From Thermoplasmata archaeon (GTDB taxonomy: Archaea; Thermoplasmatota; Thermoplasmata; Lutacidiplasmatales; UBA184), in the NCBI GenBank assembly GCA_035532555.1, contig DATKQS010000015.1, positions 1 through 32,673 of the forward strand: a stretch of 32,673 nt of DNA, written 5' to 3'. The notes beneath the pieces are model-generated. The model worked only from the letters and a program-made list of their open reading frames with translations. It searched no databases and had not been told where the DNA came from. The position numbers and the translations under genes were made by a program. Positions 24,000 through 31,691 of the stretch are shown here, one piece after another (position 1 is the first letter of the stretch; each line of letters starts with the position of its first letter).

Positions 24000-25088
24000 C
24001 TACGTCGAGCGCTGGACCAGGCGATCGCCGATCTCTCGGAGCAGCGGCTTTCCCGCCGGGCGGATCGTCCGGCTCCGCGCCAGCCGAGCGTACGCCCGCT
24101 GGGCGAGGCGCGCGATCCGCTGCTCGGAATACTCGAGACTCCCCGTCGACCGGATGAGGTCGCGAGCGCGTTCTACGTCCTCCGTGGCGGCGTGGGGGTT
24201 GCCGAGGACCCGGCGAAGGCGGTCCCGGCCCGCCTCGTCCGTGGCGCTCCACGCGCGCACGATGAGCAAAGTGCGCTTCCCTTCGACGATATCGTTCGAG
24301 CTCTTCCCGCTCGCTCCGGCGTCGAAGCCCGCACCCAGGACGTCGTCCCGCAGCTGAAAGGCGATCCCGAGATCGGTTCCGATCGCCGTGAGGTCCTCGA
24401 GGCGACGGGCTGGAACGCCGCCGAGGAGGGCCCCGATGCGCAGCGGGGAGACGACGGTGTACACGGCCGACTTCAACTCGTGCACGAGCAACACGTCCTT
24501 CTCGGTGACCCGACTCGGTTCGAGCGTTCCGTTGCGGACGTCCAGGAGCTGGCCGTACGCGGTAAGGCGCGTCATCTCGACGTACTCGGCGAGGGCCGCG
24601 AGACGGGCGGCCGGGGGAGCCGGCGTGGAGAGAAGGGCGTCGACCGTGAACGGCTCTTCGAGATCGCCGACCGTGATGCCAATCCCCGTGCCGTAGTCCT
24701 CCGCCGAGCCCTCGGCCTTCGACTCGGCGTGTTCCCATGCGAGGCGACGGTGGACGGTGGGGCCGCCTCGGCGCTCCTCGCCGTGATCGATGATGTCGTC
24801 GTGGATCAGCATCCAGCTCTGGAAGTGCTCCATCGCGGCGGCGGCGGGCACCACCACCTTCGGATCTCGACCCGTGGCGATGTGGTATCCGGCGAGGAGA
24901 CAGATCGCCCGGAATCGCTTTCCCCCGCGAAGCGTGAACTCTTCCAGAATATCGAGGTACGGACGCACGGTGGGGGTGGCCCTTCGTCGCTCCGCCGCGT
25001 ACTGTCGGGCAATCTCCCTCTCGATCGATCGCCGGTACTTCGCGAGCTCGGAGAACTCCACGGTTCGCCCCGCCGGCGGGATTGGCAT
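24000..25088 (-). CDS. Short-chain isoprenyl diphosphate synthase
   Basis: The enzyme condenses isopentenyl diphosphate with allylic diphosphates to make the C20/C25 chains of archaeal lipids. It shows RGGKRFR (54-60), the first Asp-rich motif DDIID (97-101), the GQLLD-like block (179-183) and the second motif DDVLG (248-252) followed by GKSSNDIVEGKRT. Length is about normal. ATG 25088 gives 362 residues, but the TATA box on this strand (25099-25092) is only 4 bases from it; GTG 25061 (nine codons in) would suit a leaderless transcript. Chain length cannot be read from the sequence, so no symbol is given. Confidence 0.92.
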   Translation of the reverse strand: MPIPPAGRTVEFSELAKYRRSIEREIARQYAAERRRATPTVRPYLDILEEFTLRGGKRFRAICLLAGYHIATGRDPKVVVPAAAAMEHFQSWMLIHDDIIDHGEERRGGPTVHRRLAWEHAESKAEGSAEDYGTGIGITVGDLEEPFTVDALLSTPAPPAARLAALAEYVEMTRLTAYGQLLDVRNGTLEPSRVTEKDVLLVHELKSAVYTVVSPLRIGALLGGVPARRLEDLTAIGTDLGIAFQLRDDVLGAGFDAGASGKSSNDIVEGKRTLLIVRAWSATDEAGRDRLRRVLGNPHAATEDVERARDLIRSTGSLEYSEQRIARLAQRAYARLARSRTIRPAGKPLLREIGDRLVQRST

Positions 25089-25090
25089 TC

Positions 25091-25100
25091 GTATTTAAGC
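25091..25100. promoter_or_regulatory. Shared TATA box, lyase-independent divergent promoter
   Basis: GTATTTAAGC reads as a TATA box on both strands. It is 22-29 bases before the TPR gene (ATG 25121) and 30-38 bases before GTG 25061 of the prenyl synthase. One TBP-binding site may serve both directions. Confidence 0.6.
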
Positions 25101-25120
25101 GCTCGACCCTGCCGGGAGCG

Positions 25121-26203
25121 ATGGAGACCCGGGCGTTTGTCCGTCTCGTCGGCGAGATGCTCGAAGCGATGGACCAGCACCTCGCGGCCGCGCGGCCAGT
25201 GCGGGACGGGTTTGTCGTCCTCAGCACGGACGGGTTCCTCTTCGTGTTCGCCCCCCGCGCAGATCGGGTGAGCCCGGCATCGGTCCACCACTGGCTCGAG
25301 ACAAATGGGGCCCCTGCGGAGCGGCTCGTGCTGTTCTCGCCCGATCCCGTGTCCGGCGCCGTCCGCGGGGAGGTGGGAGACGGCGGCGGGACCGTGGTCG
25401 ATGGCCCCGCGTTCGTGAATCTCGTCCAGCAGCTGGGAATCGAGTCACCGCTCCTCCCCCCCTCTCCCCCGGTCAGCGGCGCTCCGCGCGGGCACTACCT
25501 CCCGACGGTCGAGCGGTTGGAGGCCATCCTGGGCCGGGCCCGGAGTTGGGAGGACTCGGGCGTTCCGGCGCTATCGCTCCGGTTCTATCGGCAGGCGGCC
25601 GCCCTCAAGCCGGAGTATCTACCCGCCCTCATCGGCGTGGCACGTTCGCTCGCGATCCTCGGACAGTGGAAGGAAGCAGATGCGGCCTGGAAAGAAGTGC
25701 AGGCGCTCCATCCGGATAACCCGGACGCTCGGCTCGGCCGTGCGGTCGTGCTCGGGGCGCTCGGTCGAACCGACCGGGAGATCCGTGCGTACCGGGGACT
25801 CGTGCGCGATTTCCCGGACCTCACTGCGGCGCATGCCGGCCTCCTCGGAGCGCTGATCGAGTCCGAGCAGTGGGTCGAAGCACGGGGCGAAGTCGAAACG
25901 ATGCTCCGGGCTTCACCCTCGGACGCCCATCTACGCCTGCTCTCCGCTCTTGCCTGCGAACGCACCGGCGACGCCGCGGGAGCGCGCCTCGAGCTGAACA
26001 CCGCGCGAGCCCTGGGCCTGACCACGGAGGCCGAGGCCACGGCACGGCAGAGCGTGGAGGCGTCCATCCGGGTCGCTCGGCAGAGGGCCTCCGCCTCACC
26101 CCCGCCGATGTCGAAGCCCCCGGCCCACGCCCGGCGAAGTTCCGCCGCTCCCTCCAGGCGGCTCCGGTCCGGGCGAAAAGGTAAGCTATCCTCTTCGACG
26201 TAG
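25121..26203 (+). CDS. TPR-containing protein
   Basis: The protein has 360 residues. Residues 1-110 are mixed alpha/beta without a recognised family. Residues about 150-310 form tetratricopeptide helices of the type YRQAAALKPEYLPALIGVARSLAILGQW, followed by an Arg/Pro/Ser-rich, probably disordered tail. The role is unknown; TPR proteins usually mediate protein contacts. It has no signal peptide. It starts the plus-strand run that continues to the MFS gene. Confidence 0.75.
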   Translation: METRAFVRLVGEMLEAMDQHLAAARPVRDGFVVLSTDGFLFVFAPRADRVSPASVHHWLETNGAPAERLVLFSPDPVSGAVRGEVGDGGGTVVDGPAFVNLVQQLGIESPLLPPSPPVSGAPRGHYLPTVERLEAILGRARSWEDSGVPALSLRFYRQAAALKPEYLPALIGVARSLAILGQWKEADAAWKEVQALHPDNPDARLGRAVVLGALGRTDREIRAYRGLVRDFPDLTAAHAGLLGALIESEQWVEARGEVETMLRASPSDAHLRLLSALACERTGDAAGARLELNTARALGLTTEAEATARQSVEASIRVARQRASASPPPMSKPPAHARRSSAAPSRRLRSGRKGKLSSST

Positions 26204-26224
26204 TCGAGCGATTGGAAGGGCCGC

Positions 26225-27130
26225 ATGCGCATCGTCTCCGTTCTACCGAGTGCCACCGAGATCGTCTGCGCTCTCGGCCACGCGTCGGATCTAGTCGGTC
26301 GGAGCGAGGAGTGCGACTACCCACCCGCCGTGCGATCCCGGCCGGCGGTCATGCGACCGAAGCACAGGGACGGCCATCTCTCCTCGGAGGAGATCGATGC
26401 GCGAGTGCGCGAGGTTCGGGGCCGGGGGGAAAGCCTGTACACATTGGACATCCCCCTGCTCACGAAGCTCGCGCCCCAGCTGCTCCTCACCCAGGACCTA
26501 TGCGGCGTCTGTTCGGTAACGGAGGAGGAGGTCGTCGCCGCGTGCCGTGAGGCCGGGATCGCTCCGACGATCGTTTCGCTGACCCCCCGGACGCTCTCCG
26601 ACGTGTGGGACACGGTCGGGGCGGTGGCACGTGCGATCGGGGACGAGGCCGCGGGCGATCGGATCGAAGCCGAGCTGAGGGCCCGGTCGACCGCACCCCC
26701 TCTGTCCGGCCGTGTCCCACTGGTGGCCATCGTGGAATGGCTGGATCCCCCTATCCTCGCCGGCCTGTGGACGCCGGATATCGTGCGCGCGGCCGGCGGA
26801 GACGCGATCGGTCCGTGCTCCGGTGAGCCCGGCATTCGGACGACGTGGGAGGAGATCGATCGGTACGCTCCCGATCTCGTCGTGCTCAGCCCGTGCAGCT
26901 TTTCCGTGGAGCGAACGCAGTCGGAACTGGAACGCCCTTCGCTGCACGCCGGCATGGACCGCCTCACTCCCCGCCTCGGGATCTACATCGCCGACGAGGC
27001 CTACTTCAGCCGGCCGGGCCCCCGGCTCGCGGACGGGATCGATATGGTTCGGGGGCTCCTGACGGGTCGTGAGGATGCGCATCCGATGCCTGTGCGGCGG
27101 TGGGCGTCCTCCACGAGGAAGATCGAATGA
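26225..27130 (+). CDS. BtuF-like periplasmic-binding-fold protein without signal
   Basis: The 301-residue protein begins directly with RIVSVLPSATEIVCALG and has the helical-backbone metal-receptor fold of cobalamin/iron-complex binding proteins (LLLTQDLCGVCSV block; EWLDPPILAGLWTPDIVRAAGG block). No signal peptide or lipobox is present, so it is either cytoplasmic or attached in another way. Proteins of this subgroup are commonly annotated as cobalamin-binding. No BtuCD transporter lies in the window. GGAAGGG (26214-26220) is a good ribosome-binding site for ATG 26225. Confidence 0.85.
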   Translation: MRIVSVLPSATEIVCALGHASDLVGRSEECDYPPAVRSRPAVMRPKHRDGHLSSEEIDARVREVRGRGESLYTLDIPLLTKLAPQLLLTQDLCGVCSVTEEEVVAACREAGIAPTIVSLTPRTLSDVWDTVGAVARAIGDEAAGDRIEAELRARSTAPPLSGRVPLVAIVEWLDPPILAGLWTPDIVRAAGGDAIGPCSGEPGIRTTWEEIDRYAPDLVVLSPCSFSVERTQSELERPSLHAGMDRLTPRLGIYIADEAYFSRPGPRLADGIDMVRGLLTGREDAHPMPVRRWASSTRKIE

Positions 27131-27831
27131 CCGGTCCGAATACAAGCTACTACTACACGACGACGGCCTATCCCGCCGCTCCCGCGCGCTACGCGACCTC
27201 TCCCATCGAGATCCGCGACCTCCTGATCGCGTTCATCGTGCTGACGTTCGACTTGATGTTGATCATCGGGAGCCTGAGCCTGTTCGCCGGCGTGTCGAGC
27301 CTGGCCGGGTTCCTCTCGCTCTCGACGTTTGCCATCGCCGCGACGGCGGCGGTCACCGGATTCCTGGCCCACGAGCTCGCCCACAAGTTCGTCGCCCAGC
27401 GCCACCACGCCTGGGCCGAGTTCCGGATGTCTCCCTCCGGGCTCGCCTTCAGCGTCCTGACGGCCAGCTTCGGGTTCCTCTTCGCGGCCCCCGGCGCGAC
27501 GGTGGTCGGGGGAATGAACGACCTCCGGGAGTGGGGACGAACGAGCCTCGCCGGGCCGATGACCAACCTCGCCTTCTCCGCGGTCTTTTTTGCCGGCGCA
27601 GTCGCGACCTCGGTGTCTCATCTCTCTGCGGCGGTGGTCGGAGCCTTCCTGTGGCTGACGTTCTTCAACGGGTGGTTCGCCACGTTCAACCTGCTCCCGT
27701 TCGGCCCGCTCGACGGGGCGAAGGTGATGCGGTGGAGCCGGACGACCTGGATCGGCGCGATCGTGATCTGCGGGGCCATGACGATCGTGGGGGCGCTCGC
27801 GCTCTACGGTCAGATTTCGGTGCCCACATGA
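27127..27831 (+). CDS. M50-family (site-2 protease-like) membrane metalloprotease
   Basis: The 234-residue protein has several membrane helices (first at about 31-52). The zinc site is His82-Glu83-x2-His86 (HELAH) and the second metal motif is N188-x2-P-x3-L-D196-G (NLLPFGPLDG). M50 proteases cleave within membranes, often to release regulators. A Tyr/Thr-rich N-terminus precedes the first helix. The start overlaps the preceding stop by ATGA. No substrate is evident from the context. Confidence 0.9.
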   Translation: MTGPNTSYYYTTTAYPAAPARYATSPIEIRDLLIAFIVLTFDLMLIIGSLSLFAGVSSLAGFLSLSTFAIAATAAVTGFLAHELAHKFVAQRHHAWAEFRMSPSGLAFSVLTASFGFLFAAPGATVVGGMNDLREWGRTSLAGPMTNLAFSAVFFAGAVATSVSHLSAAVVGAFLWLTFFNGWFATFNLLPFGPLDGAKVMRWSRTTWIGAIVICGAMTIVGALALYGQISVPT

Positions 27832-27838
27832 GGGAGCC

Positions 27839-28789
27839 ATGAGCGCCCCGACGGTCCTCGAGCTCGGGAAGAACCGCCGGATGATCGACCTCGACTTCCG
27901 GGACACCGAGGGACTGGTGGCCGCCTACCTGTTGCCTCAGGAAGGCGGCTGGACCCTGGTCGAGACCGGACCGACCACCTGCCGCGAGTTCCTGCTGAAG
28001 GGGCTCGCAGCGGCCGGGGTCGAGCCGGGCGAGGTGCGCCGGGTGTTCGTCACGCACATTCACCTCGATCACGCCGGAGGGGTGGGCGCGCTCGTGGACA
28101 AGCTGCCCGGCGCTACCTTCTACGCGCACGAGCTCGGCGTCCCGCATCTCGTCGACCCGACCCGCCTCATCGCGAGCGCGCGGCGGGCCTGGGGGGTCGC
28201 GGCGGATCCGCTGTGGGGTCCCATCGTCCCCGTTGCGCCGGGCCGGATCGTGGCCCTCCGCGGCGGGGAGTCGTTTCCGGTGACCGGGGGGGAGTTCCGG
28301 ATTATTGCCACTCCAGGCCACGCCCGCCACCACCTCGCATTCTTCGACTCGGGGACTCGGGCGGTCTTTACCGGTGACGGCGCCGGGGTCCGACTCGAAG
28401 GGAGTTGGCGTGCACGCCCCGCGATCCCTCCGCCGGACCTCGATCTCGACCAGCTCTATTCGAGCGTCGAGGAGATGCGCCGGCTCGATCCGGCGATCGT
28501 GCTCTACAGCCACTTCGGTCCCGCTCCGGGGGGCCCGAAGGACCTCGCCGAGTACCGAGGCATCGTCCAGGAGTGGCGGGACGTGGCCCTGGAGGCCGCG
28601 CGCGAGAGCCCGGACGCGGAGTTCGTCGCAGCGCGTCTGCGGGCGCACGAGGAAGCCCGTCTCGCGTCGTCCGGGTCCGCCGCGGGCGCGAACGGGCACT
28701 CCGATCTGGTCTCGGGCTACTCGCTCGCCGCCCTCGGCCTGCTGCGCTACTTCGAGGTGCACGGGGAGATCGGGAGGCGGGGGGCCTGA
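27839..28789 (+). CDS. Metallo-beta-lactamase-fold hydrolase
   Basis: The 316-residue protein has the metal ligands H73-x-H75-x-D77-H78 (THIHLDHAG), His161 (TPGHARHH), Asp180 (FTGDG) and the late His in LYSHFG. This is the layout of MBL-fold hydrolases such as glyoxalase II or lactonases; the substrate is unknown. It is spaced 7 bases after the M50 gene, and its stop overlaps the MFS gene. Confidence 0.9.
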   Translation: MSAPTVLELGKNRRMIDLDFRDTEGLVAAYLLPQEGGWTLVETGPTTCREFLLKGLAAAGVEPGEVRRVFVTHIHLDHAGGVGALVDKLPGATFYAHELGVPHLVDPTRLIASARRAWGVAADPLWGPIVPVAPGRIVALRGGESFPVTGGEFRIIATPGHARHHLAFFDSGTRAVFTGDGAGVRLEGSWRARPAIPPPDLDLDQLYSSVEEMRRLDPAIVLYSHFGPAPGGPKDLAEYRGIVQEWRDVALEAARESPDAEFVAARLRAHEEARLASSGSAAGANGHSDLVSGYSLAALGLLRYFEVHGEIGRRGA

Positions 28790-30012
28790 CCGCGGCGCTC
28801 GCTCCGCTCGATCGAAGGAACGCTGCAGCGGCCCTGTTCATCGCCCGAGTCGTCTACGCGTTCAACTGGTACAACATCGGCGCCGTCCTCCCGCTCATCG
28901 GCGTGGGCCTCAACGCCAGCACCTCGCAGCTGGGGCTCGTTCTCGGAATCTACCTGCTCGGGGTTGGCCTGTTCCAGATCCCGGGTGGAATGGCGGCCCT
29001 CCGTTGGGGGGCGAGGCCGGTGGCCCTTGCGGGGCTGTGCGTGATGGGGATCTTCGGCACGCTCAGCGCGCTCTCACCGGACTGGCAGATCCTCGCGGCG
29101 GCTCGTTTTGCGACCGGAGCCGGAGCGGCGTTCTTCTTCGCGCCGGGGCTCAGCCTCGTCGCGTCGTACTATCCGCACGAACAGCGCGCCCCGATCATCG
29201 GGCTGTACAACGGGGGTTTCAGCCTCGGGGGCGCGATCGGACTCTTCGGGGGGGCGCTTCTGGGAACCGTGATCGGTTGGCAATGGACGCTCGGCGTGGG
29301 AGGCATGGTCCTTCTGGGCTTCGCCGGGTTCGCGGCGTGGATCCTTCCCCTCGAACCGGTCCGACGGGTCGTGGGTACGTTCTCCGAGATCCAGCGCGCC
29401 GCCGTCCGGGTGTTCCGGTCCCGTTCGCTCTGGGCGATATCGCTGGCCCTGGCCGGTCTGTGGGCCTCGATGTACATCATCGCTCAGTACTTCGTACAGT
29501 ACGGCGCCGAGGTCCATCCCGACTGGGGGATCGGGATCACTGCGGCCGTCGCCGCACTCGTGGTCGTGGCCGCCTTCCCTGGAGGGATCGCGGGAGGATG
29601 GCTCGCGAAGGGCAGCCGACGACATCGTTTCCTCCTGGTCCTGTTCAGCGCAACGATCGGGGTCGTGATCGCGACGATCCCGTTCCTGCCCCTCTATGCC
29701 GTCGCGGCGCTGTTCATCTACGTGGGTTTTGCCGATGGCGTGGCGGTCGCCGTGCTGTACTTCATCCCGACGTACATGCCGGACACGGGCGGCGAGCATC
29801 TCGTGCTCGGGATCGCCTCGCTGAACACGATCCAGGTGTTCGTGGGGAGCGGTCTCGCGATCGCGTTCGGGTACCTCGCGGAGTACGGGGGCTACGTCCT
29901 CGCCTGGATCTTCGCCGGAGCGATCACTATCGGGTTTCTCCCCCTGCTGTTCTACGCCTACCTGGGGACGGCGCACCACGCCCATCTCGACGCGACGGCG
30001 CCGCGCGCGTAG
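28786..30012 (+). CDS. Major facilitator superfamily transporter, probable CTG start
   Basis: The 408-residue protein has about 12 helices with the MFS gene-duplication layout. Motif A-like PGGMAALRWGARPVAL lies near the first loop and a second half starts after about residue 200. The start is unusual: no ATG, GTG or TTG occurs in frame between the preceding gene and helix 1 (FIARVVYAFNWYN). CTG 28786 overlaps the upstream stop as CTGA, exactly where other genes here use ATGA, and gives an 18-residue N-terminal tail of normal length. The substrate is unknown. Its end overlaps the pyruvate kinase gene by 86 bases. Confidence 0.85.
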   Translation: MTAALAPLDRRNAAAALFIARVVYAFNWYNIGAVLPLIGVGLNASTSQLGLVLGIYLLGVGLFQIPGGMAALRWGARPVALAGLCVMGIFGTLSALSPDWQILAAARFATGAGAAFFFAPGLSLVASYYPHEQRAPIIGLYNGGFSLGGAIGLFGGALLGTVIGWQWTLGVGGMVLLGFAGFAAWILPLEPVRRVVGTFSEIQRAAVRVFRSRSLWAISLALAGLWASMYIIAQYFVQYGAEVHPDWGIGITAAVAALVVVAAFPGGIAGGWLAKGSRRHRFLLVLFSATIGVVIATIPFLPLYAVAALFIYVGFADGVAVAVLYFIPTYMPDTGGEHLVLGIASLNTIQVFVGSGLAIAFGYLAEYGGYVLAWIFAGAITIGFLPLLFYAYLGTAHHAHLDATAPRA

Positions 30013-31462
30013 GGCCGGTGGCGGGATCGACGATCGTCACGAGGTTCGTCGGTCGGCCCTCGACCGGATAGCCGGCCGTCAAGACCACGCGGCCGGCGGG
30101 ACCCGGGCCGAGCTCGCGCGCGATCGCAAGGGCACGACCCCGGAGCGCGGTGAGCAACTGGCGCGCGGGGACCGCACGACTCTCAACGCCCCAGACGAGG
30201 CCGAGGCGACGGCGCGTTTCGGGGACCGCCGAGAGCGCGACGATCGGCACCCGGGGTCGGAACGAAGAGATGAGCGTCGCGGTCCGACCGGAGTGGGTCG
30301 GGGTGAGGATGGCTCGGGCGTCGACTGCGTGGGCGAGCTCTACGGCGGCCAACGCCACCGCCCGCTCGGGCGTAGGTTCCGTGGGCGCGGATCCCGAGGC
30401 GTCCGAGCGAACGCCCATCGGAATGTGACCCTCGGTCGCCGAGGCGATCCGGGCGAGCCAGCGAACGGAGTCCTCGGGATACTCTCCGATCGCACTTTCC
30501 TCGGAGAGCATGACGGCGTCCGCTCCATCGAGGACGGCGTTGGCGACGTCGGTCGCTTCGGCCCGCGTGGGCCGGGGCGCGTGGACCATGCTCAGGAGCA
30601 TCTGCGTGGCCACGATCACCGGACGAGCCGCGAGATTGGCCTTGCGCACCAGCATCTTCTGCGCGAGGGCGAGGCGCTCGAGAGGGACCTCGACCCCGAG
30701 ATCGCCTCTCGCGACCATGATCCCATCGCACGCGAGCAGGATCTCATCGATCGCATCGAGCGCCTCCGCGCGTTCGATCTTGGCGATGAGACCTACTCGA
30801 TTTCCCCCCGGCCGGCGGTCCAGGGCCGAGCGGGCGAGGCGCAGATCCTCGGCGTTCCTCACGAACGACACGGCGAGGAAATCGATCCCGCCCGCGACAC
30901 CGATCCCGATGTCGTGCACGTCCTTCGGCCCGAGGACGCGCGTGCGCAGGTGGGCCCGGGGGAGGAAGAGCCCCGCGTGGCTGCGCACCGGTCCTCCGTG
31001 GACTACGCGGGCCCGGATCCCCCTTCGATCGGCCCGGGTGACCCTCAGCTCCACCCCGCCGTCGCCGAGAAGAATCGGGTCACCGACGCGGGCCGAGCGG
31101 GTCCATCCCGGTACGTGCGCACCCACACGATGCGCATCGCCCGGTCGGTCCGACTCATCGAGCGTCCAGAATGCGCCCTCGACCAGTCGCACCGGCTCCG
31201 AAGCGAGCGCGCCGATGCGCATCTTGGGACCCTGAACGTCCCCGACGATCGGGAGCTCGCGACCGAGATGTTCCCGAACCGAACGCATTCGAGCAAGCCA
31301 TGAGCTGTGTTCGGCGTCGGTCCCGTGCGAAAAGTTGAGACGAAAGGAGTCCGCGCCGGCCCGCACGAGCCCCGCGAGCTGGGCTGTGGAGCACGAGGCC
31401 GGTCCAATCGTGACCAAGATCTTCGTCCGCCGCACGGCCGGGAGTAGGCCGGAGGAGTACAA
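29927..31462 (-). CDS. pyk: Pyruvate kinase
   Basis: The enzyme makes pyruvate and ATP from phosphoenolpyruvate and ADP. Visible motifs are KILVTIGPAS, RLNFSHG, DVQGPKMRIG, the Lys block IAKIERAEA, the metal-binding Glu/Asp block MVARGDLGVE and ATQMLLSM. The C-terminal domain is present. The frame from TTG 31462 gives 511 residues; GTG 31435 (nine codons in, at RRTKILVTIG) is the alternative start. The core ends near NLVTIVDP; about the last 30 residues are Arg/Pro-rich and lie antisense to the end of the MFS gene. Confidence 0.95.
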   Translation of the reverse strand: MYSSGLLPAVRRTKILVTIGPASCSTAQLAGLVRAGADSFRLNFSHGTDAEHSSWLARMRSVREHLGRELPIVGDVQGPKMRIGALASEPVRLVEGAFWTLDESDRPGDAHRVGAHVPGWTRSARVGDPILLGDGGVELRVTRADRRGIRARVVHGGPVRSHAGLFLPRAHLRTRVLGPKDVHDIGIGVAGGIDFLAVSFVRNAEDLRLARSALDRRPGGNRVGLIAKIERAEALDAIDEILLACDGIMVARGDLGVEVPLERLALAQKMLVRKANLAARPVIVATQMLLSMVHAPRPTRAEATDVANAVLDGADAVMLSEESAIGEYPEDSVRWLARIASATEGHIPMGVRSDASGSAPTEPTPERAVALAAVELAHAVDARAILTPTHSGRTATLISSFRPRVPIVALSAVPETRRRLGLVWGVESRAVPARQLLTALRGRALAIARELGPGPAGRVVLTAGYPVEGRPTNLVTIVDPATGPTRAAPSRRDGRGAPSPGRRRTAGGETR

Positions 31463-31518
31463 AGGTCGCGGGTCGCCGGCACGTACGGCGGTTTGGGACG
31501 GCGCTCGCGCCGCATCAG

Positions 31519-31527
31519 CTTATTATC
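31519..31527 (+). promoter_or_regulatory. TATA box of tRNA-Gln
   Basis: CTTATTATC is 25-33 bases upstream of the tRNA. Its complement may serve the pyruvate kinase gene in the other direction, about 55-65 bases before TTG 31462. Confidence 0.5.
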
Positions 31528-31551
31528 GCACGCCATCGCTGGGCCGGTCGC

Positions 31552-31624
31552 AGCCCCGTGGTGTAGTGGCCAAGCATGCTGGCCTTTGGAGCCGGCGACG
31601 GCGGTTCGAATCCGCCCGGGGCTA
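31552..31624 (+). tRNA. trnQ: tRNA-Gln (anticodon UUG)
   Basis: A 73-base cloverleaf: acceptor AGCCCCG pairs with CGGGGCT, followed by discriminator A and no encoded CCA. The D stem GTGT/GCAT has two G-U pairs. The anticodon stem CTGGC/GCCGG has loop CTTTGGA, so the anticodon is TTG at 31586-31588. The T stem is GGCGG/CCGCC with loop TTCGAAT. The gene's 3' end lies next to a tyrosine recombinase gene, the usual place for an attachment site. Confidence 0.95.
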
Positions 31625-31650
31625 CTTACAGTTACAGCGTTAAGGGATAC

Positions 31651-31657
31651 ATATATA
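31651..31657 (+). promoter_or_regulatory. TATA box of the integrase gene
   Basis: ATATATA lies 35-41 bases upstream of ATG 31692. It is one of the strongest AT-rich boxes in the window and marks a promoter inside the sequence between the tRNA and the recombinase. Confidence 0.6.
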
Positions 31658-31691
31658 GGGGAGACGCCCTGACCCTACCTGGGAACCCGTC

